This document shows, in pieces, positions 1-7,901 of a stretch of DNA of 33,519 bases. This DNA is from Desulfuromonadaceae bacterium UBA6124 (GTDB taxonomy: Bacteria > Desulfobacterota > Desulfuromonadia > Desulfuromonadales > Trichloromonadaceae), in contig DIVU01000011.1 of NCBI GenBank assembly GCA_002423365.1, positions 1 to 33,519 of the forward strand, given 5' to 3'. The notes beneath the pieces were generated by a model, which saw only the letters and a list, made by a program, of their open reading frames with translations, was not told where the DNA came from and did not search any database. Each line of letters begins with the position of its first letter. The first letter of the stretch is position 1. The translations under genes were made by a program, and so were the position numbers.

Positions 1-1101
1 TCACCTACCACTGTCGAACCCGGGAGAAGAATTTTGGCCCCATCTGAATCGATAAATTCGATAACGGTGGGTTCGATTCACGATGACGAATCCAACCTTG
101 AGATTCTTGATGGTTGTATCGATATTCTCCCCTCAATTGAACTTCCCTCACCACTTTCACCTTATGGGCATGGTTTCGCCTCTTCGATAAAACCGGAGAT
201 AGTTGTTCCCGGTGGCCGCCAAATTTTCACGTATAACGGAAACGGAGAGTACGGCCTTCCTGCGCTATTACTGCGATCTGGGCAAAAAGTTGCTGCGGTT
301 CCGGTTATGGTGGGCGACAGAACCCGGACTATCTACACTTGCGGCACAAGTAACGCGAATGCGCTTGCAGCACGAGGCGCGTCCTTTATCCACGATGCTG
401 TAATGGAGGTTCTTGAGGAACAAGGGTTAGATGACCCTAATTCCTCGATCGCTGCTCTGATAAAGGCATTGATTGTCCACGGCGCGTCGTGGGGTGAAGC
501 AGCCAAGATTATCGAAACTACCATTTTGAAAGGCCGCCACGGGCTTGAAGTGAAGAAGGAGGTTGCTCGCTGTCTCGGTTATGGGCGCCCCGATTTTACT
601 AAATCGATCGAATGCACCGCCACAAGAGCAACAGCTATTGGATACGGTGTCATCTCCAAGGATCAGAGGCATGAATATAGGTTACCGCTTCCCATGAGCC
701 TGAGTGGCCTTGATTGCTGGAGGAGATTGACCATCACTTTGGCCTGGCTCTCTCCAATTAGTGTGGACAATCGTAAATACAGGAAAGCTGCACTCGCATT
801 TGAGCCTACGGAACCAGCAACTGTTATCGGGGGAAATAGAGTTGATGCACAATGGCAACAAGTGAGAAATGGGACGTTACAGCATGAGATTATCGAAGGA
901 GCGGAAGTACGCACGTTTCAGGATCATGAATACCTCGTGATCCCGGTACAGTGTCGTGAGGATGCGGGACCACTTGACGTTGAGGTGCCGTATGGACTAG
1001 CGGTTTCATTAGAAGTTAAAGACGAAGTTGAGATTCCGCTGTATGAGCAGATTAGGGAATCGATTGAGATTTCTGTGCGTGAGACAGTTAGAGAAGTGTG
1101 A
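1..1101 (+). CDS. Subtilisin-like (S8) serine peptidase, C-terminal part; IetS-like
   Basis: The frame is open from base 1, so this is the 3' part of a gene that begins upstream; the TTG at 34 is not its true start. The translated part (about 366 residues) holds the second half of a subtilase domain: a KPEIVVPGG segment (the family's KPDIxAPG block), then GTSNANALAARGAS with the catalytic Ser in the GTS context. The catalytic Asp and His must lie upstream. A C-terminal domain of about 200 residues follows, with LAWLSPI near its start and an ending rich in charged residues. From family knowledge, this two-domain layout resembles the S8 peptidases paired with an AAA ATPase in the IetAS anti-phage system, but the ATPase gene would lie outside the window. 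The DNA is visibly AT-richer than everything downstream, which suggests separate ancestry. Confidence is high for an S8 peptidase and moderate for the IetS link. Confidence 0.85.
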   Translation, partial: SPTTVEPGRRILAPSESINSITVGSIHDDESNLEILDGCIDILPSIELPSPLSPYGHGFASSIKPEIVVPGGRQIFTYNGNGEYGLPALLLRSGQKVAAVPVMVGDRTRTIYTCGTSNANALAARGASFIHDAVMEVLEEQGLDDPNSSIAALIKALIVHGASWGEAAKIIETTILKGRHGLEVKKEVARCLGYGRPDFTKSIECTATRATAIGYGVISKDQRHEYRLPLPMSLSGLDCWRRLTITLAWLSPISVDNRKYRKAALAFEPTEPATVIGGNRVDAQWQQVRNGTLQHEIIEGAEVRTFQDHEYLVIPVQCREDAGPLDVEVPYGLAVSLEVKDEVEIPLYEQIRESIEISVRETVREV

Positions 1102-1250
1102 CTTGCTCGCTGCAGGTTGCATTTAGGCCATATCAAATGTCGGTCGGGAAGCCCATCCTTCCCATTAACCTGCCCTCCGGATTTTGAACCAACTTGAAAG
1201 AGAGTCCTCCGCGGATTGAACTTGCACGCGGTCATTGATGGGTGGGTTCG

Positions 1251-1259
1251 TGCTATAAA
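1251..1259 (+). promoter_or_regulatory. Putative extended -10 promoter of the otn operon
   Basis: TGCTATAAA is an extended -10 element (TGn followed by TATAAA at 1254-1259). It lies 32 bases before the otnK ATG, in the last AT-rich stretch before GC content rises. No good -35 hexamer is seen at 16-18 bp, which is tolerated for extended -10 promoters. The rest of 1102-1291 shows no gene and no clear terminator for the peptidase gene. Confidence 0.4.
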
Positions 1260-1291
1260 CATAGTAATCGATCGAATTATGGATCCCCGGA

Positions 1292-2578
1292 ATGGGTGAT
1301 TCCGTGAACACGAAGCCACTGCTGGGCTGCATCGCGGACGACTTCACCGGCGGCACCGACCTTGCCGGCATGCTGGTCAAGGCCGGCATGCGCACGGTGC
1401 AGATGATCGGCGTGCCGCAAGGCCCGATTCCCGGCGACATCGACGCCGTGGTGATCGCCCTCAAAATCCGCACCTGCCCGGTCGATCAGGCCGTCGCCGA
1501 ATCGCTCGCCGCCCTCGACTGGCTGCGGCGGGCCGGCTGCCGGCAACACTACTTCAAGTACTGCTCGACCTTCGACTCCACCCCGCGCGGAAACATCGGC
1601 CCGGTGGCCGAGGCGTTGATGCGGGCGCTGGGCGCACCCTTCACCATCGCCTGCCCGGCCTTCCCCGCCAATGGACGCACCGTCTACAAGGGGCACCTGT
1701 TCGTCGGCGACGCGCTGCTTTCCGATTCCGGCATGCGCCACCACCCGTTGACCCCGATGACCGACGCCAACCTGGTGCGCGTGCTCCAACAGCAGGTGAA
1801 GGGCAAGGTCGGCCTCCTCGAGGCCTCCGTCGTGGCCCGGGGGCCGCAGGCGATCCGTGCCCGCTTCGATGCGCTGCTTGGTGAGGGCTGCAATTTCGCC
1901 GTGGTCGACGCGCTGTCCGACGCCGACCTCATGGCCATCGGCGCCGCCTGCGCCGACATGCCGCTGGTGACGGCCGGCTCCGGGGTCGCCCTGGGGCTGC
2001 CGCGGAACTTCCACCGGGCCGGCCTGCTCGCCGAAACGGAAGGGACCGCGGCGCTGCCCGTCGCCGGCGGCTTGCGCGCGGTCGTCTCGGGCAGCTGCTC
2101 GATCGCGACGCAGGGGCAGGTGGCGGCGATGCGGGAAAAGCATCCGGCGTTCCGCGTCGATCCCTTCGAGCTCGCGAGCGGCCGCGACGTCGTGGGCGAA
2201 GCGCTGGCGTGGGCGGAGAGCCGCCTCGGCGCCGAGCCCGTGCTCGTCTACGCCACGGACACGCCCGAGTCGGTCCAGGCCGCGCAGGCCCGGCTGGGCG
2301 CCGAGAAGGCCGGTGGCCTTGTGGAAGAGGCGCTGGCGGCCGTCGCCCGCGGGCTGGTGGAAATGGGCGTCGGCCAGCTGATCGTCGCCGGCGGCGAGAC
2401 CTCCGGCGCGGTGGTCAAGGCGCTCGGGATCGCGGGGCTGCGCATCGGCCCCGAGATCGATCCCGGCGTGCCCTGGACGGCGGCGCTCGGCGGCGGGAAG
2501 CCGCTCTTGCTGGCCCTTAAATCCGGGAACTTCGGCACGCCCGATTTCTTCCTCAAGGCATGGGGGAAACTCACGTGA
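1292..2578 (+). CDS. otnK: 3-oxo-tetronate 4-kinase OtnK (DUF1537 / four-carbon acid sugar kinase family)
   Basis: The 428-residue protein has the usual length for the family. It carries the N-terminal signature IADDFTGGTDLAG (about 14-26) and the C-terminal Gly-rich nucleotide-binding part with AGGETSGAVVKALG, both typical of DUF1537 sugar-acid kinases. OtnK phosphorylates 3-oxo-tetronate (from D-erythronate or L-threonate) at O4 in the cytoplasm, using ATP. The next genes encode the matching decarboxylase, isomerase and dehydrogenase, which supports OtnK over the related kinases DtnK and OiaK. The start is uncertain: ATG 1292 lies inside a small inverted repeat (1288-1304), no clear Shine-Dalgarno is seen, and an in-frame GTG lies at 1304. 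The stop overlaps the start of otnC. This is the first gene of the operon and the first fully GC-rich gene of the window. Confidence 0.9.
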   Translation: MGDSVNTKPLLGCIADDFTGGTDLAGMLVKAGMRTVQMIGVPQGPIPGDIDAVVIALKIRTCPVDQAVAESLAALDWLRRAGCRQHYFKYCSTFDSTPRGNIGPVAEALMRALGAPFTIACPAFPANGRTVYKGHLFVGDALLSDSGMRHHPLTPMTDANLVRVLQQQVKGKVGLLEASVVARGPQAIRARFDALLGEGCNFAVVDALSDADLMAIGAACADMPLVTAGSGVALGLPRNFHRAGLLAETEGTAALPVAGGLRAVVSGSCSIATQGQVAAMREKHPAFRVDPFELASGRDVVGEALAWAESRLGAEPVLVYATDTPESVQAAQARLGAEKAGGLVEEALAAVARGLVEMGVGQLIVAGGETSGAVVKALGIAGLRIGPEIDPGVPWTAALGGGKPLLLALKSGNFGTPDFFLKAWGKLT

Positions 2579-3216
2579 CGAAAGAGAACAGTCTGCGGGA
2601 AGAAATCGTCGCGTTCGGCCGTTCGATGTTCGAGCGGGGCTTGACCGCCGGCAGCAGCGGCAACATCAGCGCGCGCGTCGACGACGGCTGGCTGCTGACG
2701 CCCACCAACGCCTGCCTCGGCCGGCTCGATCCGGCGCGCCTCGCCAAGCTCGACCGGGAAGGGCGCCATGTCTCCGGCGACGCGCCGTCGAAGGAAGCCT
2801 TCCTGCACCGGTCGATGTACGAGGAACGCAGCGGCGCCGGCGCCATCGTGCATCTGCACTCGACGCATTCCGCCGCCGTGTCCTGCATGGACGGGCTCGA
2901 CCCCGCCGACTGCCTGCCGCCGCTGACAGCCTACTACGTGATGAAGATCGGCCGCCTGCCGCTGATCCCGTACCACCGTCCCGGCGATCCGGCGCTGGGG
3001 CCGGCCATTCGCGGGCTGGCAGGGAAGCACAGCGCCGTGCTGCTCGCCAACCACGGACCCGTGGTCTCCGGCACTACGCTCGAGGCCGCCGTCTACGCGA
3101 CCGAGGAGCTCGAGGAAACCGCCAAGCTGTTCCTGCTGCTGCGCGGCGTGCCCACCCGGCATCTGGACCGCGCGCAGATCGCCGAGTTGAAGGCCGCCTT
3201 CAAGCTCGATATCTGA
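2575..3216 (+). CDS. otnC: 3-oxo-tetronate 4-phosphate decarboxylase OtnC (class II aldolase/adducin family)
   Basis: Class II aldolase fold protein of 213 residues. Visible motifs are SGNIS (28-32), the catalytic acid in SKEAF (E74), the metal-binding HLHSTHS (H93, H95, with H98) and NHGPV (H160). Family members bind a divalent metal. OtnC decarboxylates 3-oxo-tetronate 4-phosphate to dihydroxyacetone phosphate and CO2. I chose GTG 2575 because it makes a GTGA overlap with the otnK stop and has a GGGGGA Shine-Dalgarno at good spacing. An in-frame ATG at 2560 would add five residues but has no ribosome site of its own. Translation is probably coupled to otnK. L-fuculose-phosphate aldolases are close relatives, but the operon partners settle the assignment. 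Confidence 0.9.
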   Translation: MTKENSLREEIVAFGRSMFERGLTAGSSGNISARVDDGWLLTPTNACLGRLDPARLAKLDREGRHVSGDAPSKEAFLHRSMYEERSGAGAIVHLHSTHSAAVSCMDGLDPADCLPPLTAYYVMKIGRLPLIPYHRPGDPALGPAIRGLAGKHSAVLLANHGPVVSGTTLEAAVYATEELEETAKLFLLLRGVPTRHLDRAQIAELKAAFKLDI

Positions 3217-3227
3217 AAGGAGCCGCC

Positions 3228-4019
3228 GTGCCCAGATTCGCCGCCAACCTGTCCATGATGTTCGGCGAGGTCGCCTTCCCGCTGCGTTTCGAGGCCGCGG
3301 CGAAAGCGGGCTTCACGGCCGTCGAGTTCCTCTTCCCATACGACTTCGCGCCGGCCGACGTCGCCGGATGGCTCGCCGGTAACGGACTGCGCAACGTGCT
3401 GTTCAACATGCCGCCGGGAGACTGGGCCGCCGGCGAGCGCGGCATCGCCTCGCTCCCCGGCCGCGAGCGGGAGTTCCGCGACGGGGTGGCGCTCGCCCTC
3501 CGATACGCGGAGGCGCTCGGCACGCCCTGCATCCACGCCATGGCCGGGCTTCTGCCGGCCGGCGCCGACCGCGCGCGGCACCGCGCCGTGTTCGTGGACA
3601 ACCTGCGCCACGCCGCCGCCGAGCTGGGAAAAGCCGGGCTCACGCTGCTGATCGAGCCGATCAATACCCGCGACATCCCCGGCTACTTCCTCAACACCCA
3701 GGCCGAGGCCCACGCCATCCGCGAGGAAGTGGGGGCACCCAACCTTAAAGTCCAGATGGACTTCTACCACGTGCAGATCGTCGAAGGCGACATCGCCATG
3801 ACGTTCCGCAAATACCGCGAGCACATCGGCCACATCCAGATCGCCTCGGTGCCCGAGCGCAACGAGCCCGACGACGGCGAGGTCGATTACCGCTACCTGT
3901 TCCGCCTGCTCGACGAGCTCGGCTACGCCGGATGGGTCGGCTGCGAATACCGGCCGCGCGGCAGGACCGAGGAGGGCTTAAGCTGGCTGAAGACACTGGT
4001 TTCCGGGAGGACGCCATGA
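3228..4019 (+). CDS. otnI: 2-oxo-tetronate isomerase OtnI (hydroxypyruvate isomerase family)
   Basis: A 263-residue xylose-isomerase-like TIM barrel of the hydroxypyruvate isomerase (Hyi/OtnI) family. It shows the N-terminal RFAANLSMMF, the acidic residue in LLIEPINTRDIPGYFL, the metal-site region QMDFYHVQ and the C-terminal WVGCEYRP. OtnI converts 2-oxo-tetronate, the product of the dehydrogenase step, to 3-oxo-tetronate for OtnK. The GTG start has an AAAGGAG Shine-Dalgarno about 6 bases upstream. Its stop overlaps the denD start as ATGA. Hydroxypyruvate isomerase itself is the main alternative for this family, but all three flanking genes belong to the tetronate pathway. Confidence 0.9.
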   Translation: MPRFAANLSMMFGEVAFPLRFEAAAKAGFTAVEFLFPYDFAPADVAGWLAGNGLRNVLFNMPPGDWAAGERGIASLPGREREFRDGVALALRYAEALGTPCIHAMAGLLPAGADRARHRAVFVDNLRHAAAELGKAGLTLLIEPINTRDIPGYFLNTQAEAHAIREEVGAPNLKVQMDFYHVQIVEGDIAMTFRKYREHIGHIQIASVPERNEPDDGEVDYRYLFRLLDELGYAGWVGCEYRPRGRTEEGLSWLKTLVSGRTP

Positions 4020-4960
4020 AGGTACTGGTCACCGGAGGCGCCGGCTTTCTCGGCAAACGCCTGACAACGCGGCTCCTGGCCCGCCCCGACATCGACGAGA
4101 TCGTGTTGCTGGACATGGCGCCGGCGAAGGGCCTTTCCGATCCGCGCCTCCGCATCGTGGCCGGCGACATCGCGGACCCGGCACTGATGGGGAGGCTGAT
4201 CGACGGGAAGACGGCGGGCGTCTTCCACCTCGCCGCCGTCCTCAGCGGCCAGTCCGAGTCCGACTTCGACCTCGGCATGCGCATCAACGTGGACGCGTCG
4301 CGCCTGCTGCTCGAAACCTGCCGCAAGCGCGGGAACAGGCCGCGCGTGGTGTTCACCAGTTCCGTCGCCGTCTACGGCGGCGACCTGCCCGACGTCGTGA
4401 CGGACGACCTGGCGCTGCGGCCGGCCTCGTCCTACGGCACGGAGAAGGCCATCGCCGAGCTGCTGCTTTCCGACTACAGCCGCCGCGGCTTCGTCGACGG
4501 CCGCGTGATGCGCCTGCCGACGGTGAGCGTGCGGCCTGGCCTTCCCAACAGCGCCGCCTCGTCCTTCGCCAGCGGCATCATCCGCGAGCCGCTGAACGGC
4601 GTGGACGCCGTCTGCCCGGTGGCGCCCGAAACTCGGCTGTGGCTGCTGTCGCCGCGCCGCGCCGCCGAATGCCTGGCTCACGGTTTCGACCTGGACGCCG
4701 ATGCGCTCGGCGGTCAGCGCGCCGTCAACCTGCCCGGCATCACGGTGACGGCGGGCGAAATGGTGGAAGCCTTGCGCCGCGTCGCCGGGGAGGAAACGGC
4801 CTCGCGCGTGCGTTGGGAGCGCGACCCGGCGATCGAACGCATCGTCGGCACCTGGCCCGGCGCCTGGGACACGACGCGGGCCGAGGCCCTGGGTTTCAAG
4901 GGAGACGCGAACTTCGAGCAGGTCGTCCGCGCCTATATGGAGGACGACTTGCGGCGCTAA
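4016..4960 (+). CDS. denD: D-erythronate dehydrogenase DenD (extended SDR / NAD-dependent epimerase family)
   Basis: Extended short-chain dehydrogenase of 314 residues. It has the NAD-binding GGAGFLG (7-13), an acidic residue after beta-2 (D33) that favours NAD over NADP, a Ser pair in FTSSVAVYGG (115-116), and the catalytic YxxxK in SYGTEKA (Y140, K144). DenD oxidises D-erythronate to 2-oxo-tetronate, the entry step of the pathway. The start is ATG 4016, overlapping the otnI stop as ATGA, with GGGAGG upstream; the longer open frame on its 5' side is only overlap with otnI. DenD is the variable gene that selects D-erythronate rather than L-threonate as substrate in otnI-otnK-otnC clusters. 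Confidence 0.88.
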   Translation: MKVLVTGGAGFLGKRLTTRLLARPDIDEIVLLDMAPAKGLSDPRLRIVAGDIADPALMGRLIDGKTAGVFHLAAVLSGQSESDFDLGMRINVDASRLLLETCRKRGNRPRVVFTSSVAVYGGDLPDVVTDDLALRPASSYGTEKAIAELLLSDYSRRGFVDGRVMRLPTVSVRPGLPNSAASSFASGIIREPLNGVDAVCPVAPETRLWLLSPRRAAECLAHGFDLDADALGGQRAVNLPGITVTAGEMVEALRRVAGEETASRVRWERDPAIERIVGTWPGAWDTTRAEALGFKGDANFEQVVRAYMEDDLRR

Positions 4961-4982
4961 ACGTCGGTTGCGGGAGGAGAAC

Positions 4983-5867
4983 ATGGCACAAGCGGTCGCA
5001 TTCGTCGGAACAGGCAGCATGGGCGGCCCGATGGCGATGAACCTGGTCAAGGCCGGGTTCGATGTCACGGCGTACAACCGCACACCCGAAAAGCTGGCGG
5101 CGCTAAAGCAGGCAGGCGCCCGAACGGCCGACCGGCCCGCCGCCGCCGTCACGCCCGGCGGCATCGTCGTCACCATGGTCAGCAACGACCAGGTGTTGAA
5201 GGAACTCGTCGCCGGCGCCGGCGGCGTCGCCGCGGCCCTGGGCGCCGGCACCCACGTCTCGATGAGCACGATTTCTCCCGACACCTCGCGCGAACTGGCG
5301 AGGCTGCACTCGGACCATGGCGGCCGCTACCTGGCCGCGCCCGTCTTCGGCCGTCCGGAAGCCGCGGCGGCGGCGAAGCTCTGGATCTGCCAGTCCGGCG
5401 CGACGCAGGCCAAGGAGGCGGCCCGCCCGCTGCTGGAGGCGATGGGGCAGTCGGTGCGCGATTTCGGCGAGGATCCCGGCGCGGCGAACCTCGTCAAGCT
5501 TTGCGGCAACTTCATGATCCTGTCCGCCGTCGAAGCGATGGCCGAAGCGTTCGCCCTGGCCGAGAAGAACGGCATCGACCGCGCGGCGGTGGCCGCCTTC
5601 TTCGGCGAAACCCTGTTCGGCTGTCCGATCTACCAGAATTATGGCCGCATCATCGCCAACCGGTCTTTCGAGCCGGCCGGCTTCCAGCTCGCGTTGGGAA
5701 TGAAAGACGTCAACCTGGTGCAGGGAGCCGCCGGATCGGCGGAAATGTCGTTGCCGTTAGCCGAGCTGCTCCACGAACGGCTGGCCGAATCCCTCGCGAA
5801 AGGCCGCGGCCAAATGGACTGGACGGCGATCGAATTGATCGTCGCCGAGGCGGCAGGATTGCGCTGA
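4983..5867 (+). CDS. NAD(P)-dependent beta-hydroxyacid dehydrogenase (3-hydroxyisobutyrate dehydrogenase family)
   Basis: A 294-residue beta-HAD with an N-terminal Rossmann motif GTGSMGG (9-15), an Asn-Arg after beta-2 (YNRTPEK) that suggests NADP, and the catalytic Lys in NLVKLCGNF (K172). The usual substrate-binding DxPVSGG block is replaced by APVFGRPEA (119-127), so it belongs to a divergent subgroup and is not a standard L-threonate dehydrogenase (LtnD), GarR or MmsB. The start is ATG 4983 with GGGAGGA 4 bases upstream. It is the last gene of the otn operon, 22 bp after denD. It may feed a second hydroxyacid into the route or reduce an aldehyde by-product; the substrate cannot be read from sequence. 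Confidence 0.8.
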   Translation: MAQAVAFVGTGSMGGPMAMNLVKAGFDVTAYNRTPEKLAALKQAGARTADRPAAAVTPGGIVVTMVSNDQVLKELVAGAGGVAAALGAGTHVSMSTISPDTSRELARLHSDHGGRYLAAPVFGRPEAAAAAKLWICQSGATQAKEAARPLLEAMGQSVRDFGEDPGAANLVKLCGNFMILSAVEAMAEAFALAEKNGIDRAAVAAFFGETLFGCPIYQNYGRIIANRSFEPAGFQLALGMKDVNLVQGAAGSAEMSLPLAELLHERLAESLAKGRGQMDWTAIELIVAEAAGLR

Positions 5868-5931
5868 GTAACAATTTCAGAAACCCGTTCCTGCGTTTAG
5901 GTGCAAAGTCTCCATTGGATGAATTTTCCCG

Positions 5932-5960
5932 TTTACAGATTGGAAACCGCCTGCTAGGGT
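5932..5960 (+). promoter_or_regulatory. Putative sigma-70 promoter of the transketolase-TRAP operon
   Basis: A -35 TTTACA (5932-5937) and a -10 TAGGGT (5955-5960) are separated by exactly 17 bp. The -35 matches consensus at 5 of 6 positions, and the -10 keeps the most conserved T, A and final T. The predicted start of transcription, near 5967, falls next to the palindromic operator at 5970-5980. The surrounding 5868-6011 gap is AT-richer than its neighbours. Confidence 0.5.
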
Positions 5961-5969
5961 ATGCCCAAC

Positions 5970-5984
5970 ATGTCAGACATCTGA
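5970..5984 (+). promoter_or_regulatory. Putative GntR/FCD-family operator
   Basis: ATGTC-A-GACAT (5970-5980) is a perfect inverted repeat of the kind bound by FadR/FCD-type GntR regulators (core TGTCnGACA). It overlaps a second perfect inverted repeat, TCAGA-CA-TCTGA (5973-5984). It sits just downstream of the predicted transcription start, a position for repression by road-block. A GntR/FCD regulator is encoded in the same operon at 11620-12381. Confidence 0.55.
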
Positions 5985-6011
5985 TGTATGGCGCGGAGGG
6001 CGCGGACGCTT

Positions 6012-6839
6012 ATGGATATCGACACCGGCAGGATCGCTGATTTCGCGCGCAGGATCCGAAAGGATATCGTCGAGATGGTGTACCTGGCCAAGGACGGTCA
6101 TCCCGGGCCCGCGCTGTCCATCACCGACATCGTCGCCACCCTGTACGATTCCGTGCTCCGCATCGATCCCGGGAATCCCCGGTGGGACGGCCGGGACCGC
6201 CTCATCCTCTCCAAGGGGCACTCCTGCACCGCGGTATATTCCGCCCTCGCCCGGAAAGGGTATTTCAGCCCGTCGATCCTGCCCGAGCTCCGGGCGCTCG
6301 GCTCCATCCTGCAGGGCCACCCGGTCATGGACAAGACCCCCGGGATCGACATGACCTCCGGTTCGCTCGGCAACGGCCTGTCCATCGGCGTCGGCATGGC
6401 GCTAGCGTCGGCCTATACGAAGAAGGGCTTCGACGTGTTCGTGATCACGGGCGACGGAGAGCTCCAGGAAGGCATCGTGTGGGAAGGCGCGCTCTCCGCG
6501 GCGAAGTACCGTCTCGGCCGGCTCATCGTCTTCGTCGACCGGAACGGATGGCAGAGCGGCTCCACCTGCGACGAGGTGGGAGGCCGCTGCCCGATCCTGC
6601 CGAGGTTCGAGGCCTTCGGCTGGCATTGCCAGGAGATCGACGGGCACGACATCCGCGCCATCGCTTCGGCGGTGGAGGCCGCGAGGAAGGAAACGGGCAG
6701 GCCTTCCGCGATCATCGCCGACACCGTGAAGGGCAAGGGAGTGCCTTTCATGGAAAACGACAATTCGTGGCACAAGCGGGTCCCGACGAAGGAACAGTAC
6801 GAAGAAGCGATGAGCGTCCTTTCGGAGCGTGCGACATGA
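6012..6839 (+). CDS. Split transketolase, N-terminal (thiamine diphosphate-binding) subunit
   Basis: The 275-residue protein matches the N-terminal third of a full transketolase. It carries GHPGPAL, LSKGHSC, GHPVMDKTPGIDMTSGSLG and the thiamine-diphosphate/Mg motif GDGELQEG with its following N. The C-terminal subunit is encoded next with an ATGA overlap, so the two chains should form one enzyme. Such split transketolases are common in catabolic operons; a characterised example is apulose-4-phosphate transketolase (AptA/AptB). ATG 6012 is preferred, with GGAGGG upstream; an in-frame ATG at 5988 would add eight Arg-rich residues and begins only 4 bases after the operator. First gene of the operon. 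A housekeeping role is less likely because of the TRAP and dehydrogenase neighbours. Confidence 0.9.
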   Translation: MDIDTGRIADFARRIRKDIVEMVYLAKDGHPGPALSITDIVATLYDSVLRIDPGNPRWDGRDRLILSKGHSCTAVYSALARKGYFSPSILPELRALGSILQGHPVMDKTPGIDMTSGSLGNGLSIGVGMALASAYTKKGFDVFVITGDGELQEGIVWEGALSAAKYRLGRLIVFVDRNGWQSGSTCDEVGGRCPILPRFEAFGWHCQEIDGHDIRAIASAVEAARKETGRPSAIIADTVKGKGVPFMENDNSWHKRVPTKEQYEEAMSVLSERAT

Positions 6840-7786
6840 TGGAATTCAAGGGCAGCAGGGAAGCATTCGTCGCGGCACTCGTGGAAATCGCCGAAAAGGA
6901 CCCGCGCGTCGTGTTCATTTCGGCCGATTCGCTGAAGGCCGCGAGGGCGACCACCTTCGCGGACCGGTTCCCCGACCGCTATTTCGAGGCGGGCCTCGCG
7001 GAACAGAACGCGGTGGCGATCGCCGCCGGACTTGCCGCGTGCGGGCTGAAACCCTACGTGATCACCTACGGCGGCTTCATCACGATGCGGGCCTGCGAGC
7101 AGGTGAGGACCTTCTGCGCCTATCCCGAGCTCGACGTCACCTTCGCCGGCCTCAACGGCGGCCTCATCGGCGGCGAGCGCGAGGGGGTCACGCACCAGTC
7201 GATCGAGGACGTGGGCATCATGCGCACGATCCCCGGCATCACGGTGTTCGAACCCGCCGACGCCGCCGAAACCTACGCCCTGGCGAAGGCCGCCGCGGGC
7301 ATCCGGGGACCGGTGTACTTCCGGCTCGGAAGCGGCAGGGAACCGGACGTGTTTCCCGCGGGCATCGATGTCGAGGTCGGCAAGCTGCGCAAGGTCATGG
7401 ACTACGGCGCGGATGTGGCCCTCATCTCCACGGGATTCGTCCTGGACCGCGTGATCGGAGCCGCGGAGATCCTGAAAAAAGAGGGGATCGGGGCCGTGGT
7501 GGCCTCCGTGCACGCGGTGAAGCCGCTCGATGCGGACGGGATCGTCGGCCTGCTCTCGTCATGCAAGGCGGCGGTCACCGTGGAGGACCACAACGTGGTC
7601 GGGGGACTCGGCAGCGCCGTCGCCGAACTCGCGGCGGATCGGTGCCCGACCCGCATCGCCCGCCTGGGCATCCAGGACCGGTTTCCGGAATCCGGCCCCG
7701 CGAGCGAGCTCGCGGACAAATACGGATTATCGGCGGCTTCGATCGCGGACGCGGCGAGGAAGCTCGTGGCCGCCAAACCGGCCTGA
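6836..7786 (+). CDS. Split transketolase, C-terminal (pyrimidine-binding) subunit
   Basis: A 316-residue protein with the transketolase pyrimidine domain, including the catalytic Glu in EAGLAEQNA and the THQSIED block with its substrate-phosphate-region His, followed by the transketolase C-terminal domain. It needs the upstream subunit for activity. ATG 6836 overlaps the previous stop as ATGA; a second ATG follows directly at 6839. DXS-like proteins share part of this layout, but the split form and motifs favour transketolase. Together the subunits move a two-carbon ketol unit from a ketose donor to an aldose acceptor. Confidence 0.9.
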   Translation: MMEFKGSREAFVAALVEIAEKDPRVVFISADSLKAARATTFADRFPDRYFEAGLAEQNAVAIAAGLAACGLKPYVITYGGFITMRACEQVRTFCAYPELDVTFAGLNGGLIGGEREGVTHQSIEDVGIMRTIPGITVFEPADAAETYALAKAAAGIRGPVYFRLGSGREPDVFPAGIDVEVGKLRKVMDYGADVALISTGFVLDRVIGAAEILKKEGIGAVVASVHAVKPLDADGIVGLLSSCKAAVTVEDHNVVGGLGSAVAELAADRCPTRIARLGIQDRFPESGPASELADKYGLSAASIADAARKLVAAKPA

Positions 7787-7792
7787 CGCCGC

Positions 7793-7814
7793 GCGGGGCG
7801 CACCCGCGCCCCGC
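7793..7814 (+). other. Intercistronic hairpin between transketolase and TRAP genes
   Basis: GCGGGGCG (7793-7800) and CGCCCCGC (7807-7814) form a perfect 8-bp GC stem with a 6-base loop, just after the transketolase stop. No T-run follows, so it is not a classical terminator. It may halt exonucleases or partly uncouple transketolase from transporter expression. Confidence 0.4.
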
Positions 7815-7901
7815 TTGTCGAAATCGGGGATCGAATCGTCGATCCCGAAGATCACCGGACACCGGACGGAGTCCGTAACCTGGCAGGAAAGGAGACTTAA
7901 G

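Noticed and set aside
3923..5284. 453-codon minus-strand frame opposite denD and the beta-HAD gene
   Set aside because: A high-GC shadow; denD and the beta-HAD have complete nucleotide-binding and catalytic motifs.
4983..5867. Calling this gene ltnD (L-threonate dehydrogenase)
   Set aside because: Position fits, but the PVSGG substrate block expected in LtnD is replaced by APVFGRPEA, so only the broad family is supported.
6012..7786. Sulfo-transketolase (sulfoquinovose breakdown) as the role of the split transketolase
   Set aside because: No sulfosugar isomerase, sulfoacetaldehyde enzyme or sulfonate exporter is seen in the operon.
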